Positions 12,084 through 24,439 of a stretch of DNA of 64,000 nucleotides are shown piece by piece (position 1 is the first letter of the stretch; every line of letters starts with the position of its first letter). This stretch comes from Sclerodactyla briareus. Its lineage: Eukaryota; Echinodermata; Holothuroidea; Dendrochirotida; Sclerodactylidae. Under the pieces are notes generated by a model. The model made no database searches. It was not told the origin of the DNA and saw only the letters and a program-made list of their open reading frames with translations. The DNA lies in assembly GCA_026419785.1 (NCBI GenBank), contig JAODTK010003888.1:202501-266500 (forward strand). The letters are read 5' to 3'. Both the position numbers and the translations under genes were made by a program.

Positions 12084-12405
12084 AAAACATGTTTTAGCGG
12101 AACACCAATTGGACGATATACGTATAGCAATAAGGAAGCGGTAAGGAATTGGATATTATGTTTGGCATTTAAACGATTTCTAAAAGTGACAGTTAGCGAA
12201 ATAGTGTTAAGAAAGAATATTCCACTATCTCAGAGCGAAAGGTGTTCGAGACCAAAACATTTTTTAACGAAAACCAATTGGACTACGTATAGCAATTAGA
12301 CACGATACGTCAACGAATTGGACATCAGTGTATAGCATTTGAACGATTTCTAAAAGTGACGGTTGACGAAATAGTGTTGAGAAAGAATATTTCCATTAGG
12401 GTATG
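12084..12405. repeat. Tandem duplication, 170-bp period
   Basis: Copy 1 (about 12084-12225) and copy 2 (about 12254-12401) share AAAACAT at their starts (12084 and 12254), then ACCAATTGGAC, ACGTATAGCAAT, GAATTGGA, CGATTTCTAAAAGTGAC and GAAATAGTGTT(A/G)AGAAAGAATATT. Divergence is moderate, with small indels. No open frame is conserved between the copies. Confidence 0.85.
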
Positions 12406-13880
12406 GACACCAGTTTGACGATGAGACTAGTAACTCTGATTATCGTTTCTTCATTATCTCTCTTCTTCTTTTTTAGCTGACATAGACCAACGACTACCCC
12501 GAAAATTACCGATTGAGCAGCATAAAACAAAGTTACTTATGCGTGACCCATTCCCGTGTTTTCCCGACATACTCCAGTACACTCAGATGAAAGTTTCTTT
12601 CATTGACCACCACCCCTGCTGCTCACAATCGGTTGATTACCCCACTGTATAAGCCACCCGCTCATTATGGAACAAAATACCTTTTAGGCTAGCCTAAGTA
12701 CCGTCTCCTCAGTAATTAATATTTCATACAGTGATCGTTTCCTGGCGAGTATTGAGGAATGACTCTTCCCCCGGAAGCGGACGCATCTGTATCAGATATT
12801 AATGACCCGCTGAACAACCTCCTCCAAGCTTATTGCCACTCCCCCCACTTGCCGACAAAGCCGTCACGGAATGTCGAGATATATACTAAATAAAATCAAG
12901 AATAATAATACATAGTTTAGCTGAATACCTTATTAGACGATATTATTCCCAGCCGACCAGGGTGGAGCAGTGCGTTCAAAGCAATTCATATATCCTTGAC
13001 AGTATGTACGCCTTTTCTTTTCTTTCTTTCTATAATTGGACTCGATTGAACTCATTATTAATTGTCACGGAAGTTTTCAACGCACAACCAACAAACACCA
13101 ACGATCCATAACGTAATAACCTTGCAGGAAATTGCTAATTGCAATTTGTAATTATTTTCACTTCGTGCGGGATCCGATGCATATCCGTAACTGATCTTTG
13201 AAGATTCGTTATGACAAGCGATATTTTCCAGTCACTGGTTAATTACCGTCGAGTACATTTTCTTATGTTGTGGTCGACCGGAAACACATACGTGTGGGGC
13301 AATATCCTTTTCGGGACGGAGGGGGGGCATACGCTCTACGAAATCCATGCACATCAGTTAATGTGTAAAACAGTTTGCGATGTTCTCCAGCTGCTGGGTA
13401 ATTACTACCAAGTATACATTGCCTTTCGTTGGAGTTGGCCATCATCATACCCAAGCAGGACAGTTCCGATTAGAGGTGGTGGTCTGGGGTGGGGGGGGGG
13501 GGGGTCAAGATAACGTACGGAAGCAACAACGATTAATGTGTGTATAATTGTTTTGCGACTATTGCAGACACTCGCTATCTAAGTTGAGGTATACTGTGTA
13601 CCACCCACCCACAAACCCACAAACCCACACACACACACGCACGCACGCACACACACACGTGATACATTTCCAATTTGAGCCGGACAGACTGTCCGAATGT
13701 TGCCTGATTTTCACAGCAGTCCATGTGTGACGAAAAGTTGGCCCATTTTTGCGACAGTTCATCCGAAATTCATCAAAAATCCCTTTAAAAAAATCTGAAA
13801 ACTGTCACTTTTACTTCTATTGTGCCCACATTTATCCTATTCTTAATATGAACGTACGATCTGACTATTATAAGGGGTAT
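12406..13880. other. Unannotated stretch with CA/CG microsatellite
   Basis: No gene is recognisable. A G run sits at 13491-13505. A mixed ACCC/ACAC/ACGC simple repeat lies at about 13602-13661. Open frames across it are artefacts of the repeat. Confidence 0.5.
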
Positions 13881-13894
13881 GCATTCTTGAAAAT

Positions 13895-14035
13895 GTTATG
13901 TGGAATTTACACAACACTGTGTAACTAACACACCTATCCGGTGCTGTGTAAGAAATTGCCAAACATCGAGTAAAAGGTTGTATGAAAACTTTACACAGAT
14001 TATACACAATGATTGTGAATCATTATGTGCTTAGT
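13895..14035. repeat. Short dispersed repeat (ACACAAT family)
   Basis: The right part carries GATTATACACAATGATTGTG. The left part, read on the minus strand, carries GCAATTTCTTACACAGCACC followed by GGATAGGTGTG. Both blocks recur at 60905-60980 in one orientation, and partial copies lie at 39795-39825 and 40145-40200. The opposed orientation of the two blocks here suggests two nested or inverted copies. Confidence 0.6.
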
Positions 14036-15003
14036 GATCAGAGTGACATCCTCGGTTCGATGTAACAGCTCTCCAGAAAAATTGGTCTACCAGTTGAATA
14101 ACCGCCTCGAAGAGGTGTGACTCTGACTGAGGTTAATCAAAGTTCATACAACAAGCGGCTCACAGCAGCATATTCCCCATAAGCCTTTCATCCTTCCAAG
14201 TTATCCCTTGCGTTGTACCGAATGCTCGACAGAATGATCTTCCTTTGACATTGACTGGAGGCCTCTCTTTTTCTCTCTTCATTCTCCTTCCGTCCGGGTA
14301 AGGTTTAGAATATGTTTACAGCCTCAAATTTCGCAATCTACGTCATCGCCACCGCCGCCCTCCGATGTGTTTAGGCAAAGCGCCTAATTTAGCACCGAAT
14401 AAACCCTAATTGAACATATAGTCTGGAACGTGGTTGTATCGCGCGTGCACAATGTTTTACTACCACAATACCATATGCACGGCTAATGAGCCTAAACTCG
14501 TTTGTATAACGCGATATTCGTAAACGACATAAATAAGCCGACTTGAGAACCAGCCAATATGTCTGAGGATTCGAATTTTACCTACTTAGTCGACGGGTCG
14601 GACAGGGGGGGAAATTTATGTAACCGAAAATGAACAAATTCCCGCAGCGGGGTCTCGCGCGTAATCGCCACATGCGCGACAATGTTACAAGTTATTAGGC
14701 GCTGCATGCTTCTATCGCTAGCAGCACGCCATTAAAACTGGCGGAGGGCTTCGAAACTACCACCGTGGTGTCAAGCCGCGTCGTTATAGATGAAGAAAGC
14801 GACAGGCGAAGATATCACAGTTATGGGGTCTGTCAACATGTTCGTAAATCTTACAGAAATCGGACAATTAAAGCGAAAAACATTAATGTAGGTCTGCAAG
14901 ACAGTTCACTGCGGCGGCGGGTAGCACAATCATAGAAATGTCTTCCTAATTGTACGGTCACTTGAATAATTGAATACTTTTCTGAACACTGTTTTGTATA
15001 CAC

Positions 15004-15052
15004 GTATGTATGTATGTAGTATGTATGTAGTATGTATGTAGTATGTATGTAT
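15004..15052. repeat. TATG microsatellite, left of the LINE
   Basis: This is a (GTAT)n tract interrupted every 11 bases (gtatgtatgta units). It abuts the first LINE-derived codon at 15053. The same tetranucleotide array resumes on the far side of the LINE. Confidence 0.9.
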
Positions 15053-15567
15053 GATCACAGTCGACCAGACCTCTCATCTGTGAATCGGCCCAATCTAAGA
15101 GGAGCAGACATTGTTGAAGTGTCATGCCCATTTGATGCCTTTGTAAACACCTGTTATAACACCAAGTTTGGAAATTATCAGCACCTGAATGATAAGATTC
15201 TCCATACTATAAAAACGGTTGTCTTAATTTTTGGTAGTTTAGGAAGTGTGCATAAGCGTGTTCCTACAGGCTTCAAGATGCTGGGAATCAATGCCAAGAC
15301 AAGCAAGTCCATTTCTAGATACCTAGCACAGCGCAGCAATCGGATTCTAATATGATTTGGAAGAAACGCGCTAGACTGTAGACATGTAGGTGGTATCTGA
15401 GGTGTGATTTTGCCCCCCAATGCCAGTGTTTCACTTGCGTTTGTATATGGCTCTATTAACTTCGTTTTGCTTATTCAAGTATGCTTATTGTATTATATTC
15501 CACCGATTGAATCATAATTGCATATGTGACTGTGGAAAGAAGGATGCCAATAAATAATGTATTCAAC
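15053..15567 (+). mobile_element. 5'-truncated LINE, R2-type endonuclease C-terminus
   Basis: The open frame resembles the C-terminal restriction-like endonuclease region of R2/R4/NeSL-type non-LTR retrotransposons. It starts with RPD (about 15062-15070), followed by VEVSCPFDAF and a K..Y segment, then VVLIFGSLGSVHKRV and the conserved GFKMLGI block. These fit the PD-(D/E)XK-like layout of that domain. Near 15335 a one-base frameshift is needed to continue to NMIWKKRARL and a stop at 15379-15381. A 3' untranslated region of about 190 bp follows, with AATAAA at 15549-15554, and then a TATG array. The reverse transcriptase and everything upstream are missing, so this copy is dead. Assignment to this superfamily is from motif memory; the clade is uncertain. 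Confidence 0.75.
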
Positions 15568-15620
15568 ATGTATGTATGTATGTATGTATGATGTATGTAT
15601 GTATGTATGTATGTATGTAG
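15568..15620. repeat. TATG microsatellite, right of the LINE
   Basis: A (ATGT)n tract with one interruption begins at the end of the LINE 3' untranslated region. It matches the array on the left side of the element. It may be the element's own repeated 3' tail, the split insertion target, or both. Confidence 0.9.
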
Positions 15621-15734
15621 TTGCATCCGCACCAGTACATATGGAATCCTACATACTCAGATATGTCGCTGTGCGCGGCAGGCATGTGACATTAATAAAA
15701 AACCTGAAAGTCAAAAGGCTGTGAGTCCTGACTC

Positions 15735-16440
15735 TTTCTGACAACCTGAAGCTAGACACGAGACAAACGGGAGATTGTACGAGCTCATTATGGGCAAAAT
15801 AACGTTGACAAATTTCTCATTTCTCGCAACCGACCAATGGGGCTCCTATACTCTTGCTAAGGAAGCTACACCTAAATTTCAAGGTTTTCAGACTTGACCT
15901 CTTGTGACCTCAAATGAACTCTGACCTGACCCCAAAACAATAGGGTTCATGTACTCCCCCCCCCCCAAAAAAAAACTATACAATTATGGTTCAACTGATA
16001 AAACATGACCTGACCCCAAAACAATAGGGTTCATGTACTCATCATGGGAACACAATACTACGTATGAGCTCAGCTATCCGTGGGGTTGAGTTATCGTGGT
16101 TACAAGCCAAAATGGCCAAAATGTCGACTTTTCACAAATTTGCTATTTTTGACCAAAATTTACCCCTGACCTGAACCAAAACAATAGGTTTCTGTACTCC
16201 CCATAAGAAAGTATACACCTAATTTCAATTGATCAGACCAACCATTCGGACTTAGCGTGTTCGCAAGGTTTTCAGACTTCGACCTCTGTTGACCCCAGAT
16301 GTCTCTGACTGACTCCAAAACAATTGGGTTCATGTACTCATCATGGGGAAAACACATACCAAGTATGAGCTTATCCATCCAGGTGGGGTCTAGTTATCGC
16401 TGGTTACAAGCCCGCGTTACAATACAGATACACACACACA
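15735..16440 (-). repeat. Inverted copies of the ~310-bp family
   Basis: On the minus strand this segment contains at least two units of the family at 7245-8035. Diagnostic blocks on the plus strand are CCCAAAACAATAGGGTTCATG followed by tactcatcatggg (about 16012-16050 and 16315-16350) and GACCTCTTGTGACCTC (about 15897). A poly-C/poly-A patch (15957-15977) interrupts the first unit. A TACACACACACAC microsatellite ends the right side, matching the family's TG-rich edge. Confidence 0.75.
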
Positions 16441-19400
16441 CTGTATGACTACATAGATTCCTCGACTTCGTCAAGGAATAAAAAACACCGGTTGCGTGCT
16501 CTGCAGGCAGGAATTTTGTCAAAACAGTGGCAGTGTGCGCATGGCAGTATTACGGTATGGAAGAATTAAATAGCAAGATTGAGGACTTTTTCACATACAT
16601 CACATAAAAAAAAAAAAAAATAATGGTAGACATTTAGCAGATTAATCGCGACTTGCACGGGAAAAAAAAAATCTGTCAATCACCGGTCACAGTGTATTTG
16701 GGCGATAAGTACAAAGTACCGAACTGAGGATTTTGCGAGGCGAATTTGACAACTAATACATGGACAAAACCTGAGTACGGTGTTCTAGATGCTCTGTGTC
16801 ACGTTTAGCCTCGTTCAATTGCTCTACTATAGCCTTCAAAATTGAATTCAATATCGTAATCTACGGTCTCAGCTGTGGGTTAATTGGAAGGGCCCGTGAT
16901 CGGCCAAAGAATAATGAGAGTAATAGCCTGCCTCTATTTATTGATTACATCCAAAAAAAAAAAGTCCACTTGTGCAACTACCACAGAGTCCTAGAGTCAC
17001 GAAAGACACTACATAGCCACTGGATCCACTACGTTAACACTACCGTCAAAAAGTATACTTCAAAGATACTTTAAAGATGCACATGGTGTTCAACAACCGC
17101 TGGAGTTGAAAGGGGTTGTGAAAGTGATGGTAAAACAGTGTTCATAAAGGGAATAATTCTGAAACATTATAGAAAATAGTGAAGAACAAGCAGTAATGAG
17201 CCAACCATAAGGTTAAGTATCGGTTAATGGTACCCGAGGTAATATAGTTGATTTGTCCCACAGTAATCGTATCCGCGGGTCATTGAGCGGCTGAGTGATA
17301 GGTCCGATGAAGCGGGCGCGTGCTTGAACTCTCTATGAACTGCGGTCAGGGAAATTCGACTAGACCGAGTGGAGTGTGTGATCGCCGACCGCCAAAGAGT
17401 GGAATCTATAGTTCTGCTTGTGAAGAGGCAACGTTTCAGTTCAGTAAACGCCCATCGCCAAAGAGTGTAATCTTAATTCGGTTGTGATTGGGCAAGTCCC
17501 AGGTTATACGGAAAACGCGTCAGCAAAAAAACCGAGTATTTAGTACAAATGCTTTTCTAATCGCATATTACACATTTCACCCGGAAACTTAGCATGCCCA
17601 GCAATAACCCCAATTGAACCACTAATTTTTCCTTCCCAGAAAGAGAGAGGAGAGAAGGGGGAGGGGGAGGGGGAGTGAGTGTAGCATTCCAATTAGAAGG
17701 AAGAAAAATTTGAATGCCATAACTGACAAGGATAGTTTGGTTCGTTCCCGCTTTACGGTTCCTTTCTGAGCATGCGCAGTGGGTATAACCAGGAAATTAT
17801 ACAGTTAGTGTGCTAGGAGCCTAGGACCATGCTACACTAAATGATCCACTCAACTTTATCAGCATCGAAACTGCACGCAGTTTGGAGGGAAAAACTCAAG
17901 TTGAGGAAGCACGACTACAAATACAGGGTTAGTTGTTGGAGAAGGGACGGAGCTGACGTGAAGGTCGATGATACTAATAAGAAGACATGCATGCATCTTA
18001 TCTGTCTATATGTTCGAATGTCTGCTCTCTCACCTCTGCCGGTCGGTGGTCTGTCTGTCTGACTATATGCCTGTCTGTCTGATCGGGACGCTTTCCGTCA
18101 CTCGTTGGTTTGCGCAAAGACGACGACGTGCAGCACAGGCTCGGATCTGTGCGACACTATACCCCTTTACGATCCTCAACAAACAAATCTCTGCCATACC
18201 CTCATCGATAATGAGCCAAAATTCGAATGCAATTGTCCAACCGGCAGTATTCTATAAGGCTGGCGACTCGTGCAAACTGGAGTATATTTCCCTCGCTGTC
18301 AATATGATCTGCCTATTCTCCAAAAATTTTTCCGGATCAGTGTTCGTTCCCTCGAGGCCTGTATCTCTATAACGTTACGATTCGACTCGTTCGTTTCTTG
18401 GAGCAAAACAGTTTGACAGGGGTACCCCAGCCTGTAATCCAATCCCATTTTCATGACTTATGCCAGCTTCTCCGTAAAGGATACCCTGGAGAGCCTAATA
18501 GGCCTGCCGATGTAGCAATAGTGCGCTAATGTTACGATAACCTTGACTAACAGCTTAGGCGAATAAATGGATGAGGAGGCCGGGGGCTTGATAGGATAAC
18601 TGTGCGCGAAACCGAGGGGGTCTCTGGAATTAATTGTTACGACTGACGAGACAAAATCCCTACCGAGCCATATAGCCCGCTGGGGCAGTCCGAAATTGTC
18701 TTAACTCACTTCAAAGGCCCAAAATATGAAGCCAAAGAAAAGGAAAATTGGCAGACACGTTATCATTGATTCTCTATAGTCTAACTCTATCAGTCTCGAA
18801 TTGCCCCGAAGCCATTTAGGTATACATTGTGGTACGGTACCCCATTATCTTGTAACTGGGGATTTGTTTGTCTCAGGAAAGACTAAGCGCGTCGAAAAAT
18901 TAGAGTCGAGATGGCTACTGATGGGTTTGGTCGCGAGAGGTAAGGAATATCCTGGTAGAGAGGCCACCTGAGCTAACTAATCGTGGATATGGGCATAACA
19001 TGCAAACCATAATCATGCGAGCGGCTGTTGGCCTGCACGGTCGCAGTTCCAGTCACTGTAGCACCATGCAGAGGGTATCTGCGAGTCGCATACTAGATTA
19101 ATAGAGCATCGATGTAAATATATTAGCTTACCTATATCCAACCAGAGTAAGCCAGCGATTCAGTCAGTTTTCTGCAAATTTAATAATCATCGACCTTCGA
19201 CCCGGACCCGGAAATTGGGCTAAAATCTCGATCCCATCGACGCAGATCCTAACGTCGCGAGTTATTTCGCGACTCACAGCTCGTGTTGTAGAGAATTGAT
19301 TGTGTTCGTTAGGGTTAGGGTTCAAGTTAGGGTCATGGTCACTGTTAGCCACTATATAGGTGCGGGTTGGTCCTGTTAGTGACTTTGCTCAAATACTGGA

Positions 19401-20321
19401 AAAGATCAGTTCGGGGTCGCAAGTGCGCATGCTCACAACGAAACTTCCAAACAAGAACTAACATAAAAAAAAAATCATCAGATCATTATACCACAGATAG
19501 ATCTGAACGCCTGCTGAGTATTTAGATGTGCACGTTGTAGGATTTTTTGTCGTTGATCGATATTCATTACCGACGAAAAATCTACAACTAGACGGCTCTC
19601 GGGATTAGATTATTGTAGTGTTGTAAATCAGGTAGATGTGAATTAACTGTTTCTGTTGAGACTTGGGTAGAGTTCAGCAAGTTTAGAACAAGAAAAGCCG
19701 ACTGAAAGCTGGGTGATTTCGTGACTGTCAAATAGGACCTTTAACCTGAAAAATATGAAGGGTTTGGAGCAAATTGCATCCAGATCAAGCTAATAATTAT
19801 GAGCTTTTTTGGCCTTTGTTGACCTCATATGAACTTTGACCGCACCCAAAACGAAGAACTCAATGTTCAGTAGTGAATATACATATACGCACTTGATACA
19901 CGAGCTAAAATTAACTAACACGTCAACGAGGGATTACTAGCACTCCATAACCCAGAGTTTTTTTCGGAACAGAATTTAAAGCCTTCAGTGCGGGCGGTTG
20001 TTCAATACGAGTATGGGTATTAAATCTATTCATCAAGTGTACTTACTCAGGAAGACCTATCCGCTGTGTCTTCAACAAAACTACCTGTCATTGCTGGGTT
20101 GGAGGAAAGGTACAAATATGAAATGGTGGCATGCATGTCATGACCCGCCTTCGTGATGAGCATCTAGTTATATTAAGTTGTGAAAGAATAAGTGTGGCGG
20201 GATTCCACCCCATGCTACTAACGACAAAGGGAGTTAATGCCATGTTGTAGAGTGACAATTAGTTATAATAGTTAGGCCTATAACTTGAACCATTCTACTG
20301 CATCCATAATGTTATCCCCAC
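16441..20321. other. Mostly unannotated stretch
   Basis: No gene is recognisable. A 66-bp-spaced duplication of CGCCAAAGAGTG occurs at about 17389 and 17455. The sequence 17131-17172 is almost identical to 20521-20570 inside a hAT-like element, apart from an 8-bp indel, so it is probably a fragment of the same family. Short GTCT repeats lie at 18050-18080. A diverged reverse-orientation copy of the ~310-bp family lies at about 19745-19870. The motif TGCGCATGCTCA (19424-19435) recurs elsewhere in the window. Confidence 0.45.
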
Positions 20322-20656
20322 CAGTGGCGCCGCCACGGGGGGGGGGGGCACGGGGGCGTGTCCCCCCCCCCCCATCAGATTTTTAGCCGAAAAATATTTT
20401 TTGGATGAAAATGCATCTGAGCAATGTTTGTTTGTAGAGGGTGGGTGAGGTGTAAAAAGTGACCATTAAATAGCACCATATTGCCTCTAAGGACGCTTGA
20501 ATATCAAAAATTAAAAAATGTAAAACAGTGTTCATAAACTGTAAAAGGGAATAATTCTGAAACATTATAGACTCCCTCCCCCATATTCGTCTCCAAAGAC
20601 AGATTTTGTCAAAAACAAATATATCCCCCCAATCTCGGAACCCTGGCGCCGCCCTG
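20322..20656. mobile_element. hAT-like non-autonomous transposon, 335 bp
   Basis: The left end is CAGTGGCGCCGCCACGGG and the right end, read inward on the minus strand, is CAGGGCGGCGCCAGGG, giving imperfect terminal inverted repeats. The 8 bases just outside are atccccac on the left and atcccctc on the right, a 7/8 match to an 8-bp target-site duplication. CAG-type ends with 8-bp duplications are typical of hAT elements. Long G and C runs follow the left end. There is no transposase. Internal sequence recurs at 17131-17172. Confidence 0.7.
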
Positions 20657-23600
20657 ATCCCCTCTGAAGTTTGGCCCCTCCCCAACTCTTCTGAGTGTTG
20701 GCACAGGCCTGTCCTCTTCACACGCGATGCCTTTTTGTATGGAGGGCAATTCAGTTTGCCTAATACAGAGATATGTCGCTGTAAGCTTGGCAGTGGGCAT
20801 TTCTGCTGAATATGTTAGGGGGGGGGGGGGGGGGGGGGGGTGGTGTGGCGGATTCCTTAATTCCCCTAAAGGGAATGGCATCCTCTCACCTAATGATAGG
20901 GATCCATTTTGTAAATACATTGTTGTAATGTTAAATTTTAGAAAAACCACAGATTTGCTGTGAATACCATTGTCTTGTTTTTAGAAAACAACCAAAAACA
21001 ATCAAATTTTGGGATTTTCTAAAATGGAAGTAATGTTCCGTCTGACGTTACATTGTCATCCAAAAAACTCATTGGAGTTTAAAACAGAACTAATCACTAT
21101 ATGACAATAATTGTATAGGCCTAAGTTAGCTAGATATAAAAACAAATCAACTTATTTTGGTGACCTAGGATTAGGATAATGTACCCGCATTTTAACTACA
21201 TTTAGCTCTAATATCCTAGTAATTTTTTATACTTTTTATAACTTAACAAATCATTGCTTCAAAAAACACTTATGAAACCTATTGAGGCGTTCCCCCAAGC
21301 GTTCGTCGTGTGTAGCCACCTTACGGTGGATTCCGGGAACATGGCGTCGAGCATGATTTCTTCACATCGGTCGAGTTTATTCTTGAGTAATGCTCGGTCC
21401 ATATAGAGATGATACGAGATCGGGATTAGAGCATGTAAGCTGATTTCGTAATCCTCATTCAATCCCTCTACCATGACTTTAATTATTGACCACTCGATAG
21501 GGCGCCCGGAGATGATAATTGCGCCATAAATCCGATTTGTTTTAATATGAGACGACTGTCTGCCCCTGTGTTCACTATACAAACTCCATTATTAAAGCAA
21601 AGATGGCCGCTAATTCCCTCCACGCGTATCGTCTTTCGCGGGGTTCGGAGGCAGTCAAATATCGGTACGGGCGCGGAGAGTTTCTCTTAGCTCTATAGTC
21701 AATTAGACAAGGAGTCATGAACCCCATCATATATGGTGCCTCTCAAATATGCATGGATTACCTCACAAATATCATCGAGCTAAGACGGCTTGAATTTTGC
21801 CCAGGTTAGGTTTTTGAGCGATGAAGTGAATAACTGAGTTTGAGCATGCGCCGTGGTCATATATAGGCCGGAGGCAGGGCGAGCCAATGAGAGGGTGGTA
21901 CTTTTCATACAGGATCTGTAATTGGTACAATTTATTTCATACGTTGCGAACAGCACCCAACTGCCCAACCGCCTGCTGCGATTGACTTGACCGCGAGGAA
22001 TTTCATCTCATCGGTCCTGGGGTGGGGGGGGGGGGGGAGGATGAGATATGGATATTGCTATATTCACTGTCTTAGCTGTCAACCGCAACGGTTGCCATAG
22101 TTAACCAATGGTCTGACTTGGAAACAAACGAGCTACACTCTCTCTTACCATTAGTCGATTTCTCAAGAACGTGGATTATAGGTTGTTGCGCCAGTAGGAT
22201 TTCATTATCTTCATGTTATTTGAAAATTGGGAGGATTGCAAGGGAAAAAAGCCACAAAAAGCAAATTTTCCCTTGCCAAATGTTGCCGAAATTTAAAACA
22301 ATAAGCCTATAGTATCATATGGGGGGAAATTCGCAGCCCATTTGGCCCTTTGTCACTCTCCAAATCCAAGAACGCGGAGGCTGAAAGGAATTATATAAAT
22401 ATTGAAACAGGGGATTTCCTTGTGGCCTATTCGTGCCAAAAGTATAGGTGAACCTAGTATATTTTACAGTGATAGCAAGTGGAGCCTTGTAACGCCGAGA
22501 AGTGGTTTTGTGTTGCGTCACTTTTATATTATCAAATCATGCCAATTGACGTACTAATTGAGTTCGTTTTGTTTGTGTGAAAAGGAGGATATAAGTAGAG
22601 TTATGAATCAGTCGAATCTATCATGAGTCGATCAGTGCACGCAGAATTAGCGTGCGTGTAGGCGAGAATGAAGTGAATGTAAACCGTGTATCGATATTGT
22701 CAATTAATTGGTGCAGTTTCCGAACAACTGTCTTGGCTTGCACTAGAGAAAGCCAAATTTATAATGATTTTACCCGAAGAGATGAATCTGGATCTGACTG
22801 AATGATACATATTTTTCAAATTGCCACCAAATGAAAGATACTAATTATGCTTCGATTTCGTTTAATATCGCACTTCAAAATAACACATTTCATTAAACAT
22901 GTTCATGTTGTCAAATGGTCGTTCGTGTCAGCAGCAAACGGCACATTTCACCACAGTGATTGACTCTGATAACTCTTGCTGCTGTGACTATGAGCTGTAA
23001 ATAGTGATAGACTTCAAGCATTCCATCCTCAGTAATTATTCCATGGAAACGATGCAAACTGTGGCATCTGGAAGAATCTGCTCAATGAATGCTTGCTCAA
23101 AAACTCTGTGTATTTGGAATGGTGTTAAGTTAAGGAAATTCTTTGAAGAATATCAGTTACTTGTAAGGTGATCGAACTCATGATCACGCCATCATACTAG
23201 AGAATACACAAAGAGCTCGAGGTATTTTCTCGAACCTGGGAAAAAATAACACAATCAAATTTGCTTTGCAAATCATCATAAACTATAGAACTTCTCATCC
23301 GTCAGGCGGTCTGGAACTGATCAAACGCCACACGCGATATTCACATTAATGGTTTAAACTTCATGACCTTCTTCAACGCGGGGGGACAGAAAAAACACAT
23401 CGACCAATATTCGGATATAGGAACCTGAGGAAAGGAACGACGACGATCTGTGGTGCAATACATGAACGCTATTCAGTGAACTGGATGCTTCACCGGCATC
23501 TGATTTAATTCGGAAAGACAGCATTTTCAAGGCGAATTATTGGCATGCTCGTATGGCATACAGTGTGTAAAATCATAGGTTATACAGTATAATGGGACCT

Positions 23601-24285
23601 TTTACATATCATTTTGAGAAAATTTGTTTTTTGGTAACTGTTCTTTTTGGTTCTTTTTCAGTAGCCGTTCAATTAAGCAGTTGTATGCCCCCTTCCCCCT
23701 CACATTCGTGCGTCTGTGCTGTCCATGCAGTTTATTTGATGCTCATTTGATGTTCAATAGGAGATGGAGCTTATATAGTTGCTATATCAAGAGCGATATT
23801 GTTTAAGATTATTACGAGCTTTCCAGGTCGCTGAAGCTAAATCACCCAAAGTGTTGTAAAATGTGACCAGGTGAACAGAATAACGAAAAACGGTCAATAT
23901 ATTGGTCTCGTGTCAAGGTAATCGGGAGTCATTATATTGGTCAAATTCGCTGAAGGGAATTTTAAATTAAAATCAAGTCTGCAGTTATATAATTATAGTT
24001 AAGAGACTAAATTGGTCGAGTAATCAAAAACGTGCATGTGTTAAAGCGGCTTTGAGCAATAATGTTGAAAGAGGATATAAGAAACGTGATATCAAATCAC
24101 GTCAAATCACCGTATTTACCAACTCTTGCACTCGAATGCAAGGACAGTTCATAGGTAATGGACCGGCAGAAGCGTCGTGATCCAGTCAACCTCTATCAAG
24201 AACTCTGCACATAAGGTCGTTCGCCAAAACATTGCTCTGCACTGATTTGGCCGCCGCCCAACTTTTGACAAGTGGGTGCAGACTC
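20657..24285. other. Unannotated stretch with poly-G tracts
   Basis: No gene is convincing. A run of 23 G lies at 20818-20840 and another at about 22022-22036. The minus-strand open frame at 21259-21582 (107 codons) looks protein-like but matches no family I know. An X-box-like GGTTGCCATAGTTAACC occurs near 22090. Confidence 0.4.
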
Positions 24286-24439
24286 CAGTGGCGTACCCAC
24301 GGGGGGGGGCAGAACCCCTCCCCCATGACCCAGGTGAACAGTATTTTTTAAATGGTGAGCCATTTATGAGGGCGCATTTCCCTTGGGTTCCGACCGCACC
24401 CCCCCCCCCCCCAAAGACCAATCCCTTGGTACACGCCTG
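24286..24439. mobile_element. hAT-like MITE, 154 bp
   Basis: The left end is CAGTGGCGTACCCACGGG and the right end, read inward, is CAGGCGTGTACCAAGGG: imperfect terminal inverted repeats. The flanking octamers are gcagactc (24278-24285) and gcagcctc (24440-24447), a 7/8 match. The internal block CCATTTATGAGGGCGCA followed by TTCCGACC is shared with the element at 37951-38226, so the two belong to one family. Poly-G and poly-C tracts lie near the ends. Confidence 0.8.

Noticed and set aside
21259-21582. 107-codon minus-strand frame that reads like protein, with an acceptor-like ACAG upstream and a GTAAGG inside
   Set aside because: No recognised family, and both splice signals are weak. A homology search would decide; any match with E below 1e-5 would revive it.
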